A stretch of DNA of 64,000 nt from Microbacterium testaceum StLB037. Lineage in GTDB: Bacteria > Actinomycetota > Actinomycetes > Actinomycetales > Microbacteriaceae. Where the stretch lies: the NCBI RefSeq assembly GCF_000202635.1, contig NC_015125.1:2046001-2110000 (forward strand), written 5' to 3'. Below are positions 7,777 through 17,152 of the stretch, in pieces; the stretch's first letter is position 1; the number at the start of each line of letters is the position of its first letter. Below the pieces are notes generated by a model. The model was not told the origin of the DNA. It worked only from the letters and a program-made list of their open reading frames with translations, and searched no databases. The position numbers were made by a program, and so were the translations under genes.

Positions 7777-8751
7777 TCACGGGCGCAGCAGCACCTTGCC
7801 GACGCGGGGCGAGTCGCTCGCCGTCACGGCGTCGACGATGTCGTCGAGGCCGAAGGTCGCGGCGACCGGGAGGGTCAGGGTGCCGTCGGCGAGGTAGCGC
7901 GACAGCTCTCCGAACAGGGCGCCGCGGGTGTCGGCATCCATCGTCTTGCTGACGACGCTGCCCCAGAAGCCCTTCACGGTGGCCTGGCGGAAGATGAGGT
8001 CGCCGGCGCCGAGCTCGAGCTTGCCCGCGCCCATCGAGCCGAAGATCACGAGGGTGCCGTTCTCGCTCAGCAGCGACAGCACCTGACCGGCCGCGGGACC
8101 ACCGACGGAGTCGACGCCCGCGACGACGGTGCCGTCACCGATGAGGGCGAGGGCCTTGTCGCGCCAGTCGTCGGCGTCGGTCGACACGACGTTGTCGATG
8201 CCCTGCGCGGCGAGTTCCTCGACGGCGCTCTGGCGACGGACGAGACCGAGGACGTGGATGCCACGGGCCTTGGCGATCTGCGCGACCATACGGCCGACCG
8301 CGCCGTTGGCGGTGTTCTGCACGATCCAGTCGCCGGCCTTCAGGTCGAGCGAGTGCAGCAGGCTGATGGCGCTGAACGGCATGGACACCAGCTGCGCGGC
8401 CATCTCGTCGGGGAGACCGTCGACGACGGGGATGAGGCCGGCGGCCTTCGTGACGACCTGCTCGGCCCACACGCCGAACGTGCCGCCCGTGGCGACGCGC
8501 TGGCCGACCGTCAGGCCCTCGACGCCCTCGCCGAGCTCTTCGATGACGCCGACCGCTTCGGTGCCGGCGCGGGCGGGCAGTTCGGGCTTGAAGCCGTAGG
8601 TGCCGCGGATCGTCCACAGGTCGTGGTTGTGGATGGGCGACATCAGCACGCGCAGGCGCACCTCGCCGGGGCCGGGGGTCGGGTTCTCGACCTCTTCGAC
8701 GCCGAGGACGTCGGCCGGTTCGCCGAACTCGTGGTGGATGACTGCGCGCAT
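7777..8751 (-). CDS. Zinc-independent MDR-family quinone/enoyl oxidoreductase
   Basis: 324-residue medium-chain dehydrogenase/reductase. It has an N-terminal GroES-like domain without the zinc-ligand cysteines and a Rossmann domain with the NADPH motif ANGAVGRMVAQIAK at about residues 148-161. The pattern resembles quinone reductase and mitochondrial enoyl-reductase (MECR/ETR) groups. AGGAGG precedes the ATG. Its promoter (TTGCGT, 16-base spacer, TATATT on the minus strand) overlaps a perfect palindrome, and a TetR gene is divergent, so it is probably a TetR-repressed detoxification enzyme. Confidence 0.87.
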   Translation of the reverse strand: MRAVIHHEFGEPADVLGVEEVENPTPGPGEVRLRVLMSPIHNHDLWTIRGTYGFKPELPARAGTEAVGVIEELGEGVEGLTVGQRVATGGTFGVWAEQVVTKAAGLIPVVDGLPDEMAAQLVSMPFSAISLLHSLDLKAGDWIVQNTANGAVGRMVAQIAKARGIHVLGLVRRQSAVEELAAQGIDNVVSTDADDWRDKALALIGDGTVVAGVDSVGGPAAGQVLSLLSENGTLVIFGSMGAGKLELGAGDLIFRQATVKGFWGSVVSKTMDADTRGALFGELSRYLADGTLTLPVAATFGLDDIVDAVTASDSPRVGKVLLRP

Positions 8752-8782
8752 GGATTCCTCCTGTGGTTATTTTGTAACGACT

Positions 8783-8797
8783 GGTCTAATATAGACC
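8783..8797. promoter_or_regulatory. TetR operator overlapping the oxidoreductase promoter
   Basis: GGTCTA and TAGACC form a perfect 6+6 inverted repeat around ATA. The minus-strand -10 box TATATT (8788-8793) lies inside it and TTGCGT (8810-8815) forms a -35 at 16-base spacing. The likely binder is the divergent TetR protein at 8988-9572. Confidence 0.6.
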
Positions 8798-8821
8798 CTG
8801 GCCCTGCGAACGCAACCGTGA

Positions 8822-8966
8822 GGACCCTGAGCGTGTCGAGGGGTCCGCGGCGGCTTCGACAGGCTCAGCCACCATCGCGGGGCAGCGGCCTCGCGGCGCA
8901 GGAGCCTGAGCTTGTCGAAGGGTCCGGGAGCCGACGGGGCTGGTGGCTTCGACAAGCTCAGCCACC
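8822..8966. repeat. Cluster of four dispersed TGAGCxTGTCGAAG repeats
   Basis: Four copies in alternating forms at 8822-8846, 8852-8873, 8902-8925 and 8942-8966. One form has arms GGACCCTGAGC...GGGTCC, the other GGTGGCTGAGC...GAAGCC. They fill the gap between the oxidoreductase promoter and the TetR gene. Each is nearly palindromic. The role is unknown. Confidence 0.85.
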
Positions 8967-8987
8967 TCGGGGAGAAAAGGGAAACGC

Positions 8988-9572
8988 ATGGGCAGGACGC
9001 CGAGCTTCGAGCGCGCCGCCGTCGTCGACGCCGCGCGCGACGTGTTCTGGCAGCGGGGTTACGCCGAGACGGGCATCGCCGAGCTCGAGGACGCCACGGG
9101 ACTCACCCGCTCGAGCATCTATAACGCCTTCGGCAGCAAGCGCGGACTCTTCGACGCGGTCCTCGCGGCCTACCTCGACGACGTCGTGCGCACGCGCCTG
9201 CGCCCGCTGGGCGGGGGAGACCCCGGCGCACTCGAGGCGTACGTCGCCGAGATGATCGACGGGATCGCCGCCGACACCCCGCGGGCGCGGCTCGGCTGCC
9301 TCCTGCTGAACGCCGGCTCGTCGCCGCTCGCGACCGACGACGCCGAGGTCCGCACCCTGGTCTCGGACTACGCGGCCGAGATGCGCACGGCGATCCGCGC
9401 GGCGGTCTCCGATCGTCGCCCCGACCTGGGTCCGGATGCCGTCGACGCCCTCGCCGCGGTCTGCGCCTCGCTCGTCGTGGCGGGACTCACTCTCGCCCGC
9501 GCCGATCGCGACGCGGCGCTCGCGACCCTGGCATCCATCCCCACGACCCTGGAGTCGTGGGGCCGGGGCTGA
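8988..9572 (+). CDS. TetR-family transcriptional regulator
   Basis: 194 residues. The TetR DNA-binding domain spans about 10-56 with the recognition helix LTRSSIYNAFGSKRGLF. The C-terminal half resembles the YfiR/AcrR type ligand domain (one LGCLLLNAG segment). I chose the ATG at 8988, preceded by GGGGAGAAAAGG; a longer frame upstream would be made of intergenic repeats. It is divergent from the MDR oxidoreductase, whose promoter carries a perfect palindrome, so local repression is likely. The inducer is unknown. Confidence 0.88.
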   Translation: MGRTPSFERAAVVDAARDVFWQRGYAETGIAELEDATGLTRSSIYNAFGSKRGLFDAVLAAYLDDVVRTRLRPLGGGDPGALEAYVAEMIDGIAADTPRARLGCLLLNAGSSPLATDDAEVRTLVSDYAAEMRTAIRAAVSDRRPDLGPDAVDALAAVCASLVVAGLTLARADRDAALATLASIPTTLESWGRG

Positions 9573-9595
9573 CCGCTCTCGCCGGGACCCGCGGC

Positions 9596-9910
9596 TCAGG
9601 CCAGCTTCACCGCGGTGCCGTAGGCCACGACCTCTTGGAAGTTCTGCGCCACCTCGCTCGTGTCGAAGCGCATCGCGATCACCGCGTCGGCGCCGAGGGC
9701 CTGTGCTTGTTCGATGAGGCGCTGCTTGGCCTCGTCGCGGCTCTCCTGGAGCTGCTTCGTGAGGCCCTGCAGTTCACCGCCGAAGATCGACTTGAGGCCG
9801 GCGCCGAACTGCACGCCGAGGTTGCGCGCGCGGACGGTCAGGCCGGTCACCTCCCCGAAGACTTCGGTGATCTGGCGGCCGGGGACATCGTTCATCGTCG
9901 TGACGAGCAT
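9596..9910 (-). CDS. YbjQ/UPF0145 family protein
   Basis: 104 residues matching the heavy-metal-binding (DUF74) family in full length: an alpha/beta fold with the conserved LGADAVIAMRFD strand and a preceding helix rich in E, R and Q. Members assemble into pentamers. The metal role is a family label, not proven. It converges on the TetR gene with 23 bases between stops. The short upstream region shows no clear promoter. Confidence 0.9.
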   Translation of the reverse strand: MLVTTMNDVPGRQITEVFGEVTGLTVRARNLGVQFGAGLKSIFGGELQGLTKQLQESRDEAKQRLIEQAQALGADAVIAMRFDTSEVAQNFQEVVAYGTAVKLA

Positions 9911-10038
9911 GCGCTCAGTGTGGCAGCGGGTGAGCCCGGAGGCGAGAGGAAAAAGCCTCGGGTTTCGTGTGCGCCCGGTGTGTGTCCGGTGTCCTGCGTC
10001 TGTCGTCCTCCGGATGCCGCTGACCAGGCGATTCTGCC

Positions 10039-10044
10039 TACGCT
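10039..10044 (+). promoter_or_regulatory. -10 box TACGCT of prpD
   Basis: TACGCT with 6 bases to the ATG at 10051 and no Shine-Dalgarno sequence, matching the leaderless pattern. Confidence 0.5.
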
Positions 10045-10050
10045 GGGGTC

Positions 10051-11595
10051 ATGACGATCACGCACCATGTTCGTGTCCACCGCAGCGAGGAGAATCTGGC
10101 TCGGGAGGGGCAGCTCGCGTGGTCTCTCGCGCGGGTGGCGGTGGACCCGGTTCCGGTGGATGCGGATGTGGTGGACATGATCATCAACCGGGTGATCGAT
10201 AACGCGGCGGTGGCGGCGGCGTCGCTCAGTAGGGGGCCGGTGAGCGCGGCGCGGCAGCAGGCGTTGGATCACGCGGTGTCGATCGGGGGGTCGGGGGCGA
10301 CCGTGTTCGGGTGCGCGTTGGAGCGACGGTCGAGCCCGGAGTGGGCGGCGTGGGCGAATGGGGTCGCGGTGCGCGAGCTGGACTACCACGACACGTTCCT
10401 CGCCGCGGAGTACTCCCACCCCGGCGATAACATCCCCCCGGTCCTGGCCGTGGCCCAGCACACCGGTCGCGACGGTGCCGCCGTGGTCCGCGCCCTCGCC
10501 ACCGCGTACGAGATCCAGATCGATCTGGTTCGTGCGATCAGTTTGCATAAGCACAAGATCGATCACGTCGCCCACCTCGGCCCCGCCGCCGCCGCCGGCA
10601 TCGGCACCCTCCTCGGTTTGGACCAGGCGACGATCTATCAGGCGATCGGGCAGGCACTTCACACCACCACCGCGACCCGCCAGTCCCGCAAGGGCGAGAT
10701 CTCCACGTGGAAGGCGCATGCTCCGGCGTTCGCGGGGAAGATGGCGATCGAAGCCGTCGACCGGGCCATGCGCGGGGAAACGTCCCCGTCCCCGATCTAT
10801 GAGGGGGAGGACGGGGTGATCGCGTGGCTGCTGGACGGCCCCGACGCGTCCTACGACGTCCCCCTGCCCGGTGACGGGGAACCCAAGCGCGGGATCATCG
10901 ACTCGTACACGAAGGAGCATTCGGCGGAGTACCAGGCGCAGGCGTGGATCGACCTCGCCCGCCGCCTCGGCACCCACCGCCCCGAGCTGCGGGACCCGGC
11001 GAACATCGCCTCGATCGTCCTGCACACCAGCCACCACACGCACTACGTGATCGGCTCCGGCGCGAACGACCCGCAGAAATACGACCCCACCGCCTCCCGG
11101 GAGACGCTGGATCACTCCATCCCGTACATCTTCGCCGTCGCCCTGCAGGACGGCGCCTGGCACCACGTCCACTCCTATGCTCCCGCCCGCGCGAACCGCC
11201 CGGACACGGTGGAGCTCTGGCACAAGATCACCACCGCCGAAGACGCGGAATGGACCCGCCGGTACCACTCCGAGGACCCGAACGAGAAAGCCTTCGGCGG
11301 GCGGGTGGAGATCACCCTCACCGACGGCACCACCGTCACCGACGGCACCACCGTCACCGACGAGATCGCCGTCGCCGACGCCCACCCCCTCGGCGCCCGC
11401 CCCTTCGCCCGCGACGACTACCTCCGCAAGTTCCGCACCCTCGCCGAACCCGTCCTCCTGCCCGAGGAGATCGACCGGTTCCTCAACCTCGCCCAACGCC
11501 TCCCCGAACTCACCCCCGCCGAGGTCACGCAGCTCACCATCGTCGCCAAACCCGGCATCCTGGCATCCGCCCCCGCCCCGAAAGGACTCTTCTGA
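10051..11595 (+). CDS. prpD: MmgE/PrpD-family 2-methylcitrate dehydratase
   Basis: 514 residues, full length for PrpD, which dehydrates 2-methylcitrate in propionate breakdown. Recognisable segments are [19 protein letters not shown] near residue 110, the [18 protein letters not shown] stretch and [18 protein letters not shown]. An 18-bp in-frame tandem duplication gives TDGTTV twice near residue 430. The usual partners prpB and prpC are absent; the next gene is a thiolase overlapping by ATGA. The 5' third uses many GTG/GCG codons with fewer C-ending ones, unlike the rest of the gene. A leaderless TACGCT box lies upstream. Confidence 0.9.
   Translation: MTITHHVRVHRSEENLAREGQLAWSLARVAVDPVPVDADVVDMIINRVIDNAAVAAASLSRGPVSAARQQALDHAVSIGGSGATVFGCALERRSSPEWAAWANGVAVRELDYHDTFLAAEYSHPGDNIPPVLAVAQHTGRDGAAVVRALATAYEIQIDLVRAISLHKHKIDHVAHLGPAAAAGIGTLLGLDQATIYQAIGQALHTTTATRQSRKGEISTWKAHAPAFAGKMAIEAVDRAMRGETSPSPIYEGEDGVIAWLLDGPDASYDVPLPGDGEPKRGIIDSYTKEHSAEYQAQAWIDLARRLGTHRPELRDPANIASIVLHTSHHTHYVIGSGANDPQKYDPTASRETLDHSIPYIFAVALQDGAWHHVHSYAPARANRPDTVELWHKITTAEDAEWTRRYHSEDPNEKAFGGRVEITLTDGTTVTDGTTVTDEIAVADAHPLGARPFARDDYLRKFRTLAEPVLLPEEIDRFLNLAQRLPELTPAEVTQLTIVAKPGILASAPAPKGLF
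11320..11355 (+). repeat. 18-bp tandem duplication in prpD
   Basis: ACCGACGGCACCACCGTC occurs twice back to back (11320-11337, 11338-11355) and adds six residues (TDGTTV repeated) without breaking the frame. Confidence 0.9.
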
Positions 11596-12773
11596 TGTCT
11601 GAGCCGCGGATCGTCCTCGTTGCGGGAGCCCGCACGCCGATCGGGTCGTTCGGCGGGTCGCTGTCGAGCGTCGACGCCTACGAACTCGGCGCCGTCGCCG
11701 TCACGGAGGCTCTTCGACGAGCGGGTGTGGAGAAGGATGCCGTCGACGAGGTCGTCATGGGCTGCATCGCGCAGAACGGCCCCGACGCCTACAACGCCCG
11801 GCGGGTGGCCCTCGCCGCGGGGCTCCCCACGCGCGTCCCCGCGTTCACGGTGAATCGCCTCTGCGGCTCGGGTCTGCAGGCGATCTGGTCCGCCGCGCAG
11901 GAGCTCCGCTGGGGAGGCATCGACATCGCCGTGGCCGGCGGCGACGAGAGCATGTCGCGCACGCCGTTCCTGGAGTACGGTGCCCGCGGCAACGCGCGGC
12001 TCGGCGACCGGACGCTCCTCGACGGCACCCTCGCGATCCTCACCGACCCCTTCAGCGGCCGGCACATGGGCACGACGGCCGAGGTCGTGGCATCCCGGTA
12101 CGGAGTCTCGCGCGCGGAGCAGGACGCCTTCGCCGTCGAGAGCCAGCGGCGAGCGGCCCTGGATGCCAGCCGCGCGGCCTTCGCGGAAGAGATCGTGCCC
12201 GTGACCACCGGGGGGAAGCGGCCGGTCGAGGTCTCGGTCGACGAGCATCCGCGGCCGGGAACCACCCTGGAGGCCCTCGCGGGCCTCCGCCCAGCCTTCG
12301 AGAAGGACGGGTCGGTGACGGCGGGCAACTCGTCGGGCATCAACGACGGCGCCGCCGCGACCGTACTCATGCGCGAGAACGACGTGCGCGACCGCGGGCT
12401 TTCGGGCCTCGCGACGCTCGAGGCCGTGACGACGGCCGGCGTCGACCCCGAGATCATGGGATACGCCCCGGTGCTCGCTCTGCAGCGCCTGTGGGACCAG
12501 ACGGGACTGACCCCCGCCGACGTCGATGTGATCGAGCTGAACGAGGCCTTCGCGTCTCAGGCCGTCGCGGTGATCCGCGATGCGGCCCTCGATCCGGCAA
12601 AGGTGAACCCGTACGGGGGCGCGATCGCCCTGGGCCACCCGGTCGGGGCGACGGGCGCGATCCTGACTGTTCGCGCGGCCCTCGACCTGCAGCGCCGCGA
12701 CCTCGAGTACGCGGTCGTCACGATGTGCATCGGCGGCGGCCAGGCGCTGGCGGCGTTGCTGCGGCGGTACTGA
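11595..12773 (+). CDS. Acetyl-CoA C-acetyltransferase (thiolase)
   Basis: 392-residue biosynthetic/degradative thiolase. All three catalytic residues are present: C90 in NRLCGSG, H348 in GHPVG and C378 in CIGGG. It would condense two acetyl-CoA or cleave a 3-ketoacyl-CoA. The ATG overlaps the prpD stop, so it is co-translated with a propionate-pathway gene. A role in 3-ketoacyl-CoA turnover producing propionyl- or acetyl-CoA is a reasonable inference. A second thiolase at 27583 differs in its active site. Confidence 0.93.
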   Translation: MSEPRIVLVAGARTPIGSFGGSLSSVDAYELGAVAVTEALRRAGVEKDAVDEVVMGCIAQNGPDAYNARRVALAAGLPTRVPAFTVNRLCGSGLQAIWSAAQELRWGGIDIAVAGGDESMSRTPFLEYGARGNARLGDRTLLDGTLAILTDPFSGRHMGTTAEVVASRYGVSRAEQDAFAVESQRRAALDASRAAFAEEIVPVTTGGKRPVEVSVDEHPRPGTTLEALAGLRPAFEKDGSVTAGNSSGINDGAAATVLMRENDVRDRGLSGLATLEAVTTAGVDPEIMGYAPVLALQRLWDQTGLTPADVDVIELNEAFASQAVAVIRDAALDPAKVNPYGGAIALGHPVGATGAILTVRAALDLQRRDLEYAVVTMCIGGGQALAALLRRY

Positions 12774-12913
12774 CAGCCCCGTCCGGAGGTGCCGTCCCGC
12801 GGAGTCCGTGGCCGAAACGCCGCGCCGGACCGGGATCCCGCGGCACGTGAGGCGTGATCTCCGCGAGACGGTCGGCCGGTGGCATCCGCTGCTCCGAGCG
12901 GGATACTGGGCGG

Positions 12914-13624
12914 ATGAGTGTTCATCTTCTCGGTGGCGGGCGCGACGTCGCGCGCTGCGGTGGCCTGCTGGAGCCCTTCGTCGCGGAAGCGCGGGAGCGG
13001 GCGGGGGATCGCGACCCGGTGATCGCCGTGCTGCTCGTGCTCGAGGCCGATGACGACAGCTCGGTCGCGCGTTTCCGCAGCGTCCTCGAGGCCGCGGGCG
13101 CGGAGAGCATCCGGGTGGAAGCGATCGTCGAGGGAGAGAGCTTCACGAATGCCGCGATCGAGGCCGACGGCGTCTTCGTCGGCGGCGGCCTGACCCCGGC
13201 GTACCACGATGCGTTCCGCGTGATCCGGGAGGAGCTGCGCGAACGGGTGGGCCAGGGGATGCCGTACGCCGGCTTCTCGGCGGGAGCGGCGATCGCGGCC
13301 GAGCGTGCGCTCGTCGGGGGATGGCTGCGCGGCGGCGTCGAGGTGTGCGGGGAGGACGCGGCCGAGGAGCTCGGCGAGCTCGAGGTGCGACCGGGCCTGG
13401 GACTCCTCGGCTTCGCCGTCGACGTCCACGCCGCCCAGTGGGGCACCCTCTCGCGTCTCGTGGCCGCGGTCGACGCGGGCCTCGTCACCGATGGCGTGGC
13501 GATCGACGAGAACACGGCCCTGGTGGTCTCGGCGCAGGCGGCCCCGGCCGTGCGCGGCAGCGGGCAGGTCTGGCGCGTCGAGTCCGCGGCATCCGGAGTG
13601 CTGGTTCAGTTGCTCCGCGCCTGA
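12914..13624 (+). CDS. Peptidase S51 (cyanophycinase/dipeptidase E-like) family protein
   Basis: 236 residues with the class I glutamine-amidotransferase-like fold. The nucleophile elbow is GFSAGAA with S122. VGGGLTPAY at 89-97 is the glycine-rich loop seen in cyanophycinases and peptidase E. Family members cleave Asp-containing dipeptides or cyanophycin. No cyanophycin synthetase is nearby, so the substrate is open. The ATG at 12914 follows GATACT by 6 bases. A hairpin terminator follows before the convergent nucleotidase gene. Confidence 0.8.
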   Translation: MSVHLLGGGRDVARCGGLLEPFVAEARERAGDRDPVIAVLLVLEADDDSSVARFRSVLEAAGAESIRVEAIVEGESFTNAAIEADGVFVGGGLTPAYHDAFRVIREELRERVGQGMPYAGFSAGAAIAAERALVGGWLRGGVEVCGEDAAEELGELEVRPGLGLLGFAVDVHAAQWGTLSRLVAAVDAGLVTDGVAIDENTALVVSAQAAPAVRGSGQVWRVESAASGVLVQLLRA

Positions 13625-13642
13625 CGGCCCCGACGAAACAGA

Positions 13643-13674
13643 AACGGCCCCCACCCGCGAAGGTGAGGGCCGTT
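13643..13674. terminator. Hairpin terminator between convergent genes
   Basis: AACGGCCC (13643-13650) pairs with GGGCCGTT (13667-13674), and CACC with GGTG, with one internal mismatch and a short loop. It sits between the S51 gene and the nucleotidase gene and can serve both strands. Confidence 0.75.
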
Positions 13675-13687
13675 CCGGTTCGATGGG

Positions 13688-16600
13688 TCAGACCGCGCGA
13701 CGCCGGCGCAGAGCGAAGGCCAGGCCGCCCGCGACCACGAGGAACCCGCCCGCGAGCGCCAAGCCCCACGGCGCCTCGGTGCCGGTGTTCGCGAGGCCCT
13801 GGCCGGGACGCTGGCCCGGCTGCTCGGCATCCGGTCCCGGCGTGCCGGGCTGCTCGCCGGGGTTCTCTCCCGGTGCCTCGCCCGACGCCACCACCGCGCG
13901 ACCGAGCGGAGCCGGGTCGACCACGGGGGTCGCCTCGAAGTACGCGAGCGTGGCGTCGAGGTCGATCTGTCCGGTGTCGGTGCGGTCGGTGCCCGCTGCG
14001 AAGGTCGGGAAGCCGTCGCCGCCGTTCGCGAGGAACGAGTTCGTCACGACCGTGAAGGTGTCGCCGTCGGCGATCGTCTTCCCCTGGTACGCCATCGACA
14101 CGACCGAACCCACGCGGGGGTTGGCGGCGTCCTGCTCGTACTCGTACGAGAAGCCCTCCGACACGCCGAGGTGCAGCTTCGGGCGGTCGCCCTCGGCTTT
14201 CCACTGCTCGTTCAGGATGCCGCGCAGCTGCTCGCCCGTCAGCGTCACCGTCACGAGGGTGTTGGCGAACGGCTGCACGAGCGCGGCCTCCTTGTAGGTG
14301 ACCACCCCGTCGTCGCCCTTGAGCAGGTCGGCGCGGAGTCCGCCCGGGTTCATCAGCGCGATCTGCGCCTTCGTGCCGGCGTAGGCGGGGTTCGCGGACG
14401 TCGCCCAGAGGTACACGTCGGCCACCCCGTTGCCCATCGACGACTCGACGCCGCGGTCGGCGCCCGACGGGGTGCCGCCGCGCAGGATGTCGCCGCTGAT
14501 CCGGCCGACGGGCTTCGCGCCGATGACGTCGGCCTGCGCGACGTACTCCGCGACCTTCGCCTCGATCGCGGCATCCGGAGCGAAGGCCCCCGCGAGCGGG
14601 AACGTCGTCCCGGAGAGGGATGCCAGCGAGTCGGTGCGCGTGTCCCACGTGAGCGAGAGCCGGCCCATGGCCTTGCCGTACTCGTACGCCTGGATGACCG
14701 GGCGGGTGCGGTCGGTGCCCGCCACGGGCAGGTCGCACGCGTACGTCTGGTGCGTGTGCGCCGAGACGATCGCGTCGATCTCGGGCGAGGCGTTGACCGC
14801 GAGCTTGCCGAAGCCGGCCTGGTCGGCGGCGATCGCGGCGCAGTCGTCCGAGACCGCGGCACCCGAGTGGGTGAGCAGCACGATGACGTCGGCGAGGTCG
14901 CCTCTCGTGATCTCGTCGGCGACGCGGTTCGCGGCCTCGAGCTGGTCGCCGAACTCCAGGTCGGCGATGCCGGCCGGGTCGACCATGGTCGCGGTGTCGG
15001 GAGTCACGGTGCCGATGAAGGCCACGCGCACGCCGTCGACGTCCTTGACCGCGTACTCGTCGAGTGCGGGCTCCTTCGTGCCCTTCTTGTAGACGTTCGC
15101 GCCGAGGCCGTACTCGCCGCCGCCGTACTCGGGGAGCACCCGGTCGGTGAGGTCGGCGAAGCCGCGATCGAACTCGTGGTTGCCCACGGCCGAGACGTCG
15201 AGGCCCGAGGCCTTCAGAGTGTCGATGGTCGGCGAGTCTTCCTGGATGAGCGACGTGAAGGTCGACGCGCCGATGTTGTCACCGGCCGAGACGAACAGCG
15301 TGTTCGGGTTCGCGGCCTCGGTGGCCTTGACCGCACCCGCGATGACGGCCGCGCCGGCCTCGCCCTGGGAACCCGCTTCGAGGCGGCCGTGGAAGTCGTT
15401 GACCGTGAGGATGTCGATGTTCTTGAGGTTCGGGTTCGAGACCTCGAACAGGGTCGTCGTGCCCGACACCTCGTTGCCGACGGCGACCAGCGGTCGGCCC
15501 GTGGGCGACGCATCGGCGGCGATGAAGTCCACGCCCTCGGGCCCGAGGTCGCCGGCGCGCGAGAGCAGCTCGCGGTCGACGGTCTCGTCGCCGGTGAGCT
15601 GGTCCTCCACCGAGACCGAGAAGTCGCGGTTGTTCACATACCCGGCGTAGGTCGCCGCGGCCGGGTCGGTGATGTCGTAGGTCATCACGCCGCCGACGCG
15701 CTCGAGACCGACGAACGCGTAGGTGCGTCCGTCGACCTCGCCGATCGCGAGGTTCTCGGGCTCGGGGCCCTTGTCGTCGCTGCGGCCCTCGAGGTTCGAG
15801 GCCGAGTGGTTCGAGTTGAAGAAGTCGGGGTTCGCGTCGTGGGTGATGCGCTCGACGTCCGAGCCCGAGTCGAAGACCTGCTCGCCCGCGGTGTTCCACA
15901 CCGAGAAGCCGCGACCGCCGAACGTGTAGAGCTCGGAGTAGCAGGTGCCGTCGGCGTTCAGGCCCATGTCGGTCGCGACGTTGAGGCGGCCGAGGTCGGC
16001 GTCGTCGAGCGAGCCGGCCAGCGGGCTGTCGGCGCAGACCGGGGCGAGGCCGTCCTCACCGAGGTCCTTCACACGGGCGGTGTCAGTGAAGTCGCCCCAC
16101 TCGCGGCCGTCGCCCTCGTTGGCGGTGACGAGGAAGGTCTCGCCGTTCGCCTCATAGGCCTGGATGCCGTCGGGCATGTACATGCCGAACAGGCCGGGGT
16201 AGCTCTTCTGGGTATAGGTCGGAGCGTCCTCGGGGTCGCGGTCGCTCGCGTCGAGCGTCTCGACGCCGTAGTCCTTGAATCCGAGGGGACGGATGCCGGT
16301 GACCTCCGCCGACGCCAGGTCGACGACCGCGATGGCGTTCGCCTCCTGCAGGGCGACGTACGCGGTACCCCCGGCGATCGCGACGTACTCCGGCTCGAGG
16401 TTGCGGCTCACGCGGTTCGCGGCGAGGGGGGTGTCGCCCTGGTCGGGGGCGGCGACGTCGGGACCGAAGACGCGGACGGCGGGGTCGAGGGTCTGAGACC
16501 CGCCCTGCTCGAAGCCTCCGAAGCCGGCGGTGCGCACGGCATCCTGGGTCGGCGCCGCCTTCTCGGCGGGAAGGGCGACGACGCCGATCGAGCCCTCGGG

Positions 16601-17152
16601 GTCGGTGGAGAAGTCGTCGGCGGGCTCGCCCTCGTTCGCGACCACGGCGACGGTGCCGTCGGCCGAGATCGTGACCATGTCGGGGAGGGCGCCGACGGTG
16701 ACCTCGCCGAGCACGGTCGGCTCGGCGGCATCCGCGTCGAAGAAGACGAGACGGCCCGGTGCGGTCTTGTTGGCGGCTTCGAGGGCGATCACGCCGAGGC
16801 CGTCGGCGCGGACAGCGAGGGAGTTCGCCACGCCGGTGCCCGCGATCGAGTAGAGCTTGGTGGGCGTGGCGGGTGCGCTCATGTCGAGCACGTCCACGGC
16901 CCCGGCCTGCGCGTTCACGACGAACAGGCGGTTCTTGTACGCGTGCACGATCTCGGCGGCCGACTGGTCGAAAACGCCGGTTTCGTACGTGCCGATCGGG
17001 CGCAGGCTCATCGCGCTGTCGGCGGGGGTGTCGCGCACCGGATCGACGACGATCGCGGCGGATGCCGCGGTGACGCTCGAGAGAGCGAGCGCGCAGACGG
17101 CCGCGGTCGTCGCGGCCAGCGCGACGGTACGGCGAAGGAAGGGCGAAGGCAT
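13688..17152 (-). CDS. Cell-wall-anchored 5'-nucleotidase/phosphoesterase with beta-propeller domain
   Basis: 1154 residues. A signal peptide (1-33, ending ASAA) leads into a 'choice-of-anchor I' type propeller (about 40-560). From about residue 576 there is a metallophosphoesterase domain (ILTVNDFHGRLE, AGDNIGAS, VGNHEFDRG, LLTHSGA, SAHTHQTY) and a 5'-nucleotidase C-terminal domain. Near the end, LANTG at 1120-1124, a hydrophobic helix and RRRR form a class E sortase sorting signal. It is likely to release phosphate from extracellular nucleotides. The ATG at 17152 is chosen because the signal peptide begins there. The long upstream frame is spurious. Confidence 0.9.
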   Translation of the reverse strand: MPSPFLRRTVALAATTAAVCALALSSVTAASAAIVVDPVRDTPADSAMSLRPIGTYETGVFDQSAAEIVHAYKNRLFVVNAQAGAVDVLDMSAPATPTKLYSIAGTGVANSLAVRADGLGVIALEAANKTAPGRLVFFDADAAEPTVLGEVTVGALPDMVTISADGTVAVVANEGEPADDFSTDPEGSIGVVALPAEKAAPTQDAVRTAGFGGFEQGGSQTLDPAVRVFGPDVAAPDQGDTPLAANRVSRNLEPEYVAIAGGTAYVALQEANAIAVVDLASAEVTGIRPLGFKDYGVETLDASDRDPEDAPTYTQKSYPGLFGMYMPDGIQAYEANGETFLVTANEGDGREWGDFTDTARVKDLGEDGLAPVCADSPLAGSLDDADLGRLNVATDMGLNADGTCYSELYTFGGRGFSVWNTAGEQVFDSGSDVERITHDANPDFFNSNHSASNLEGRSDDKGPEPENLAIGEVDGRTYAFVGLERVGGVMTYDITDPAAATYAGYVNNRDFSVSVEDQLTGDETVDRELLSRAGDLGPEGVDFIAADASPTGRPLVAVGNEVSGTTTLFEVSNPNLKNIDILTVNDFHGRLEAGSQGEAGAAVIAGAVKATEAANPNTLFVSAGDNIGASTFTSLIQEDSPTIDTLKASGLDVSAVGNHEFDRGFADLTDRVLPEYGGGEYGLGANVYKKGTKEPALDEYAVKDVDGVRVAFIGTVTPDTATMVDPAGIADLEFGDQLEAANRVADEITRGDLADVIVLLTHSGAAVSDDCAAIAADQAGFGKLAVNASPEIDAIVSAHTHQTYACDLPVAGTDRTRPVIQAYEYGKAMGRLSLTWDTRTDSLASLSGTTFPLAGAFAPDAAIEAKVAEYVAQADVIGAKPVGRISGDILRGGTPSGADRGVESSMGNGVADVYLWATSANPAYAGTKAQIALMNPGGLRADLLKGDDGVVTYKEAALVQPFANTLVTVTLTGEQLRGILNEQWKAEGDRPKLHLGVSEGFSYEYEQDAANPRVGSVVSMAYQGKTIADGDTFTVVTNSFLANGGDGFPTFAAGTDRTDTGQIDLDATLAYFEATPVVDPAPLGRAVVASGEAPGENPGEQPGTPGPDAEQPGQRPGQGLANTGTEAPWGLALAGGFLVVAGGLAFALRRRRAV

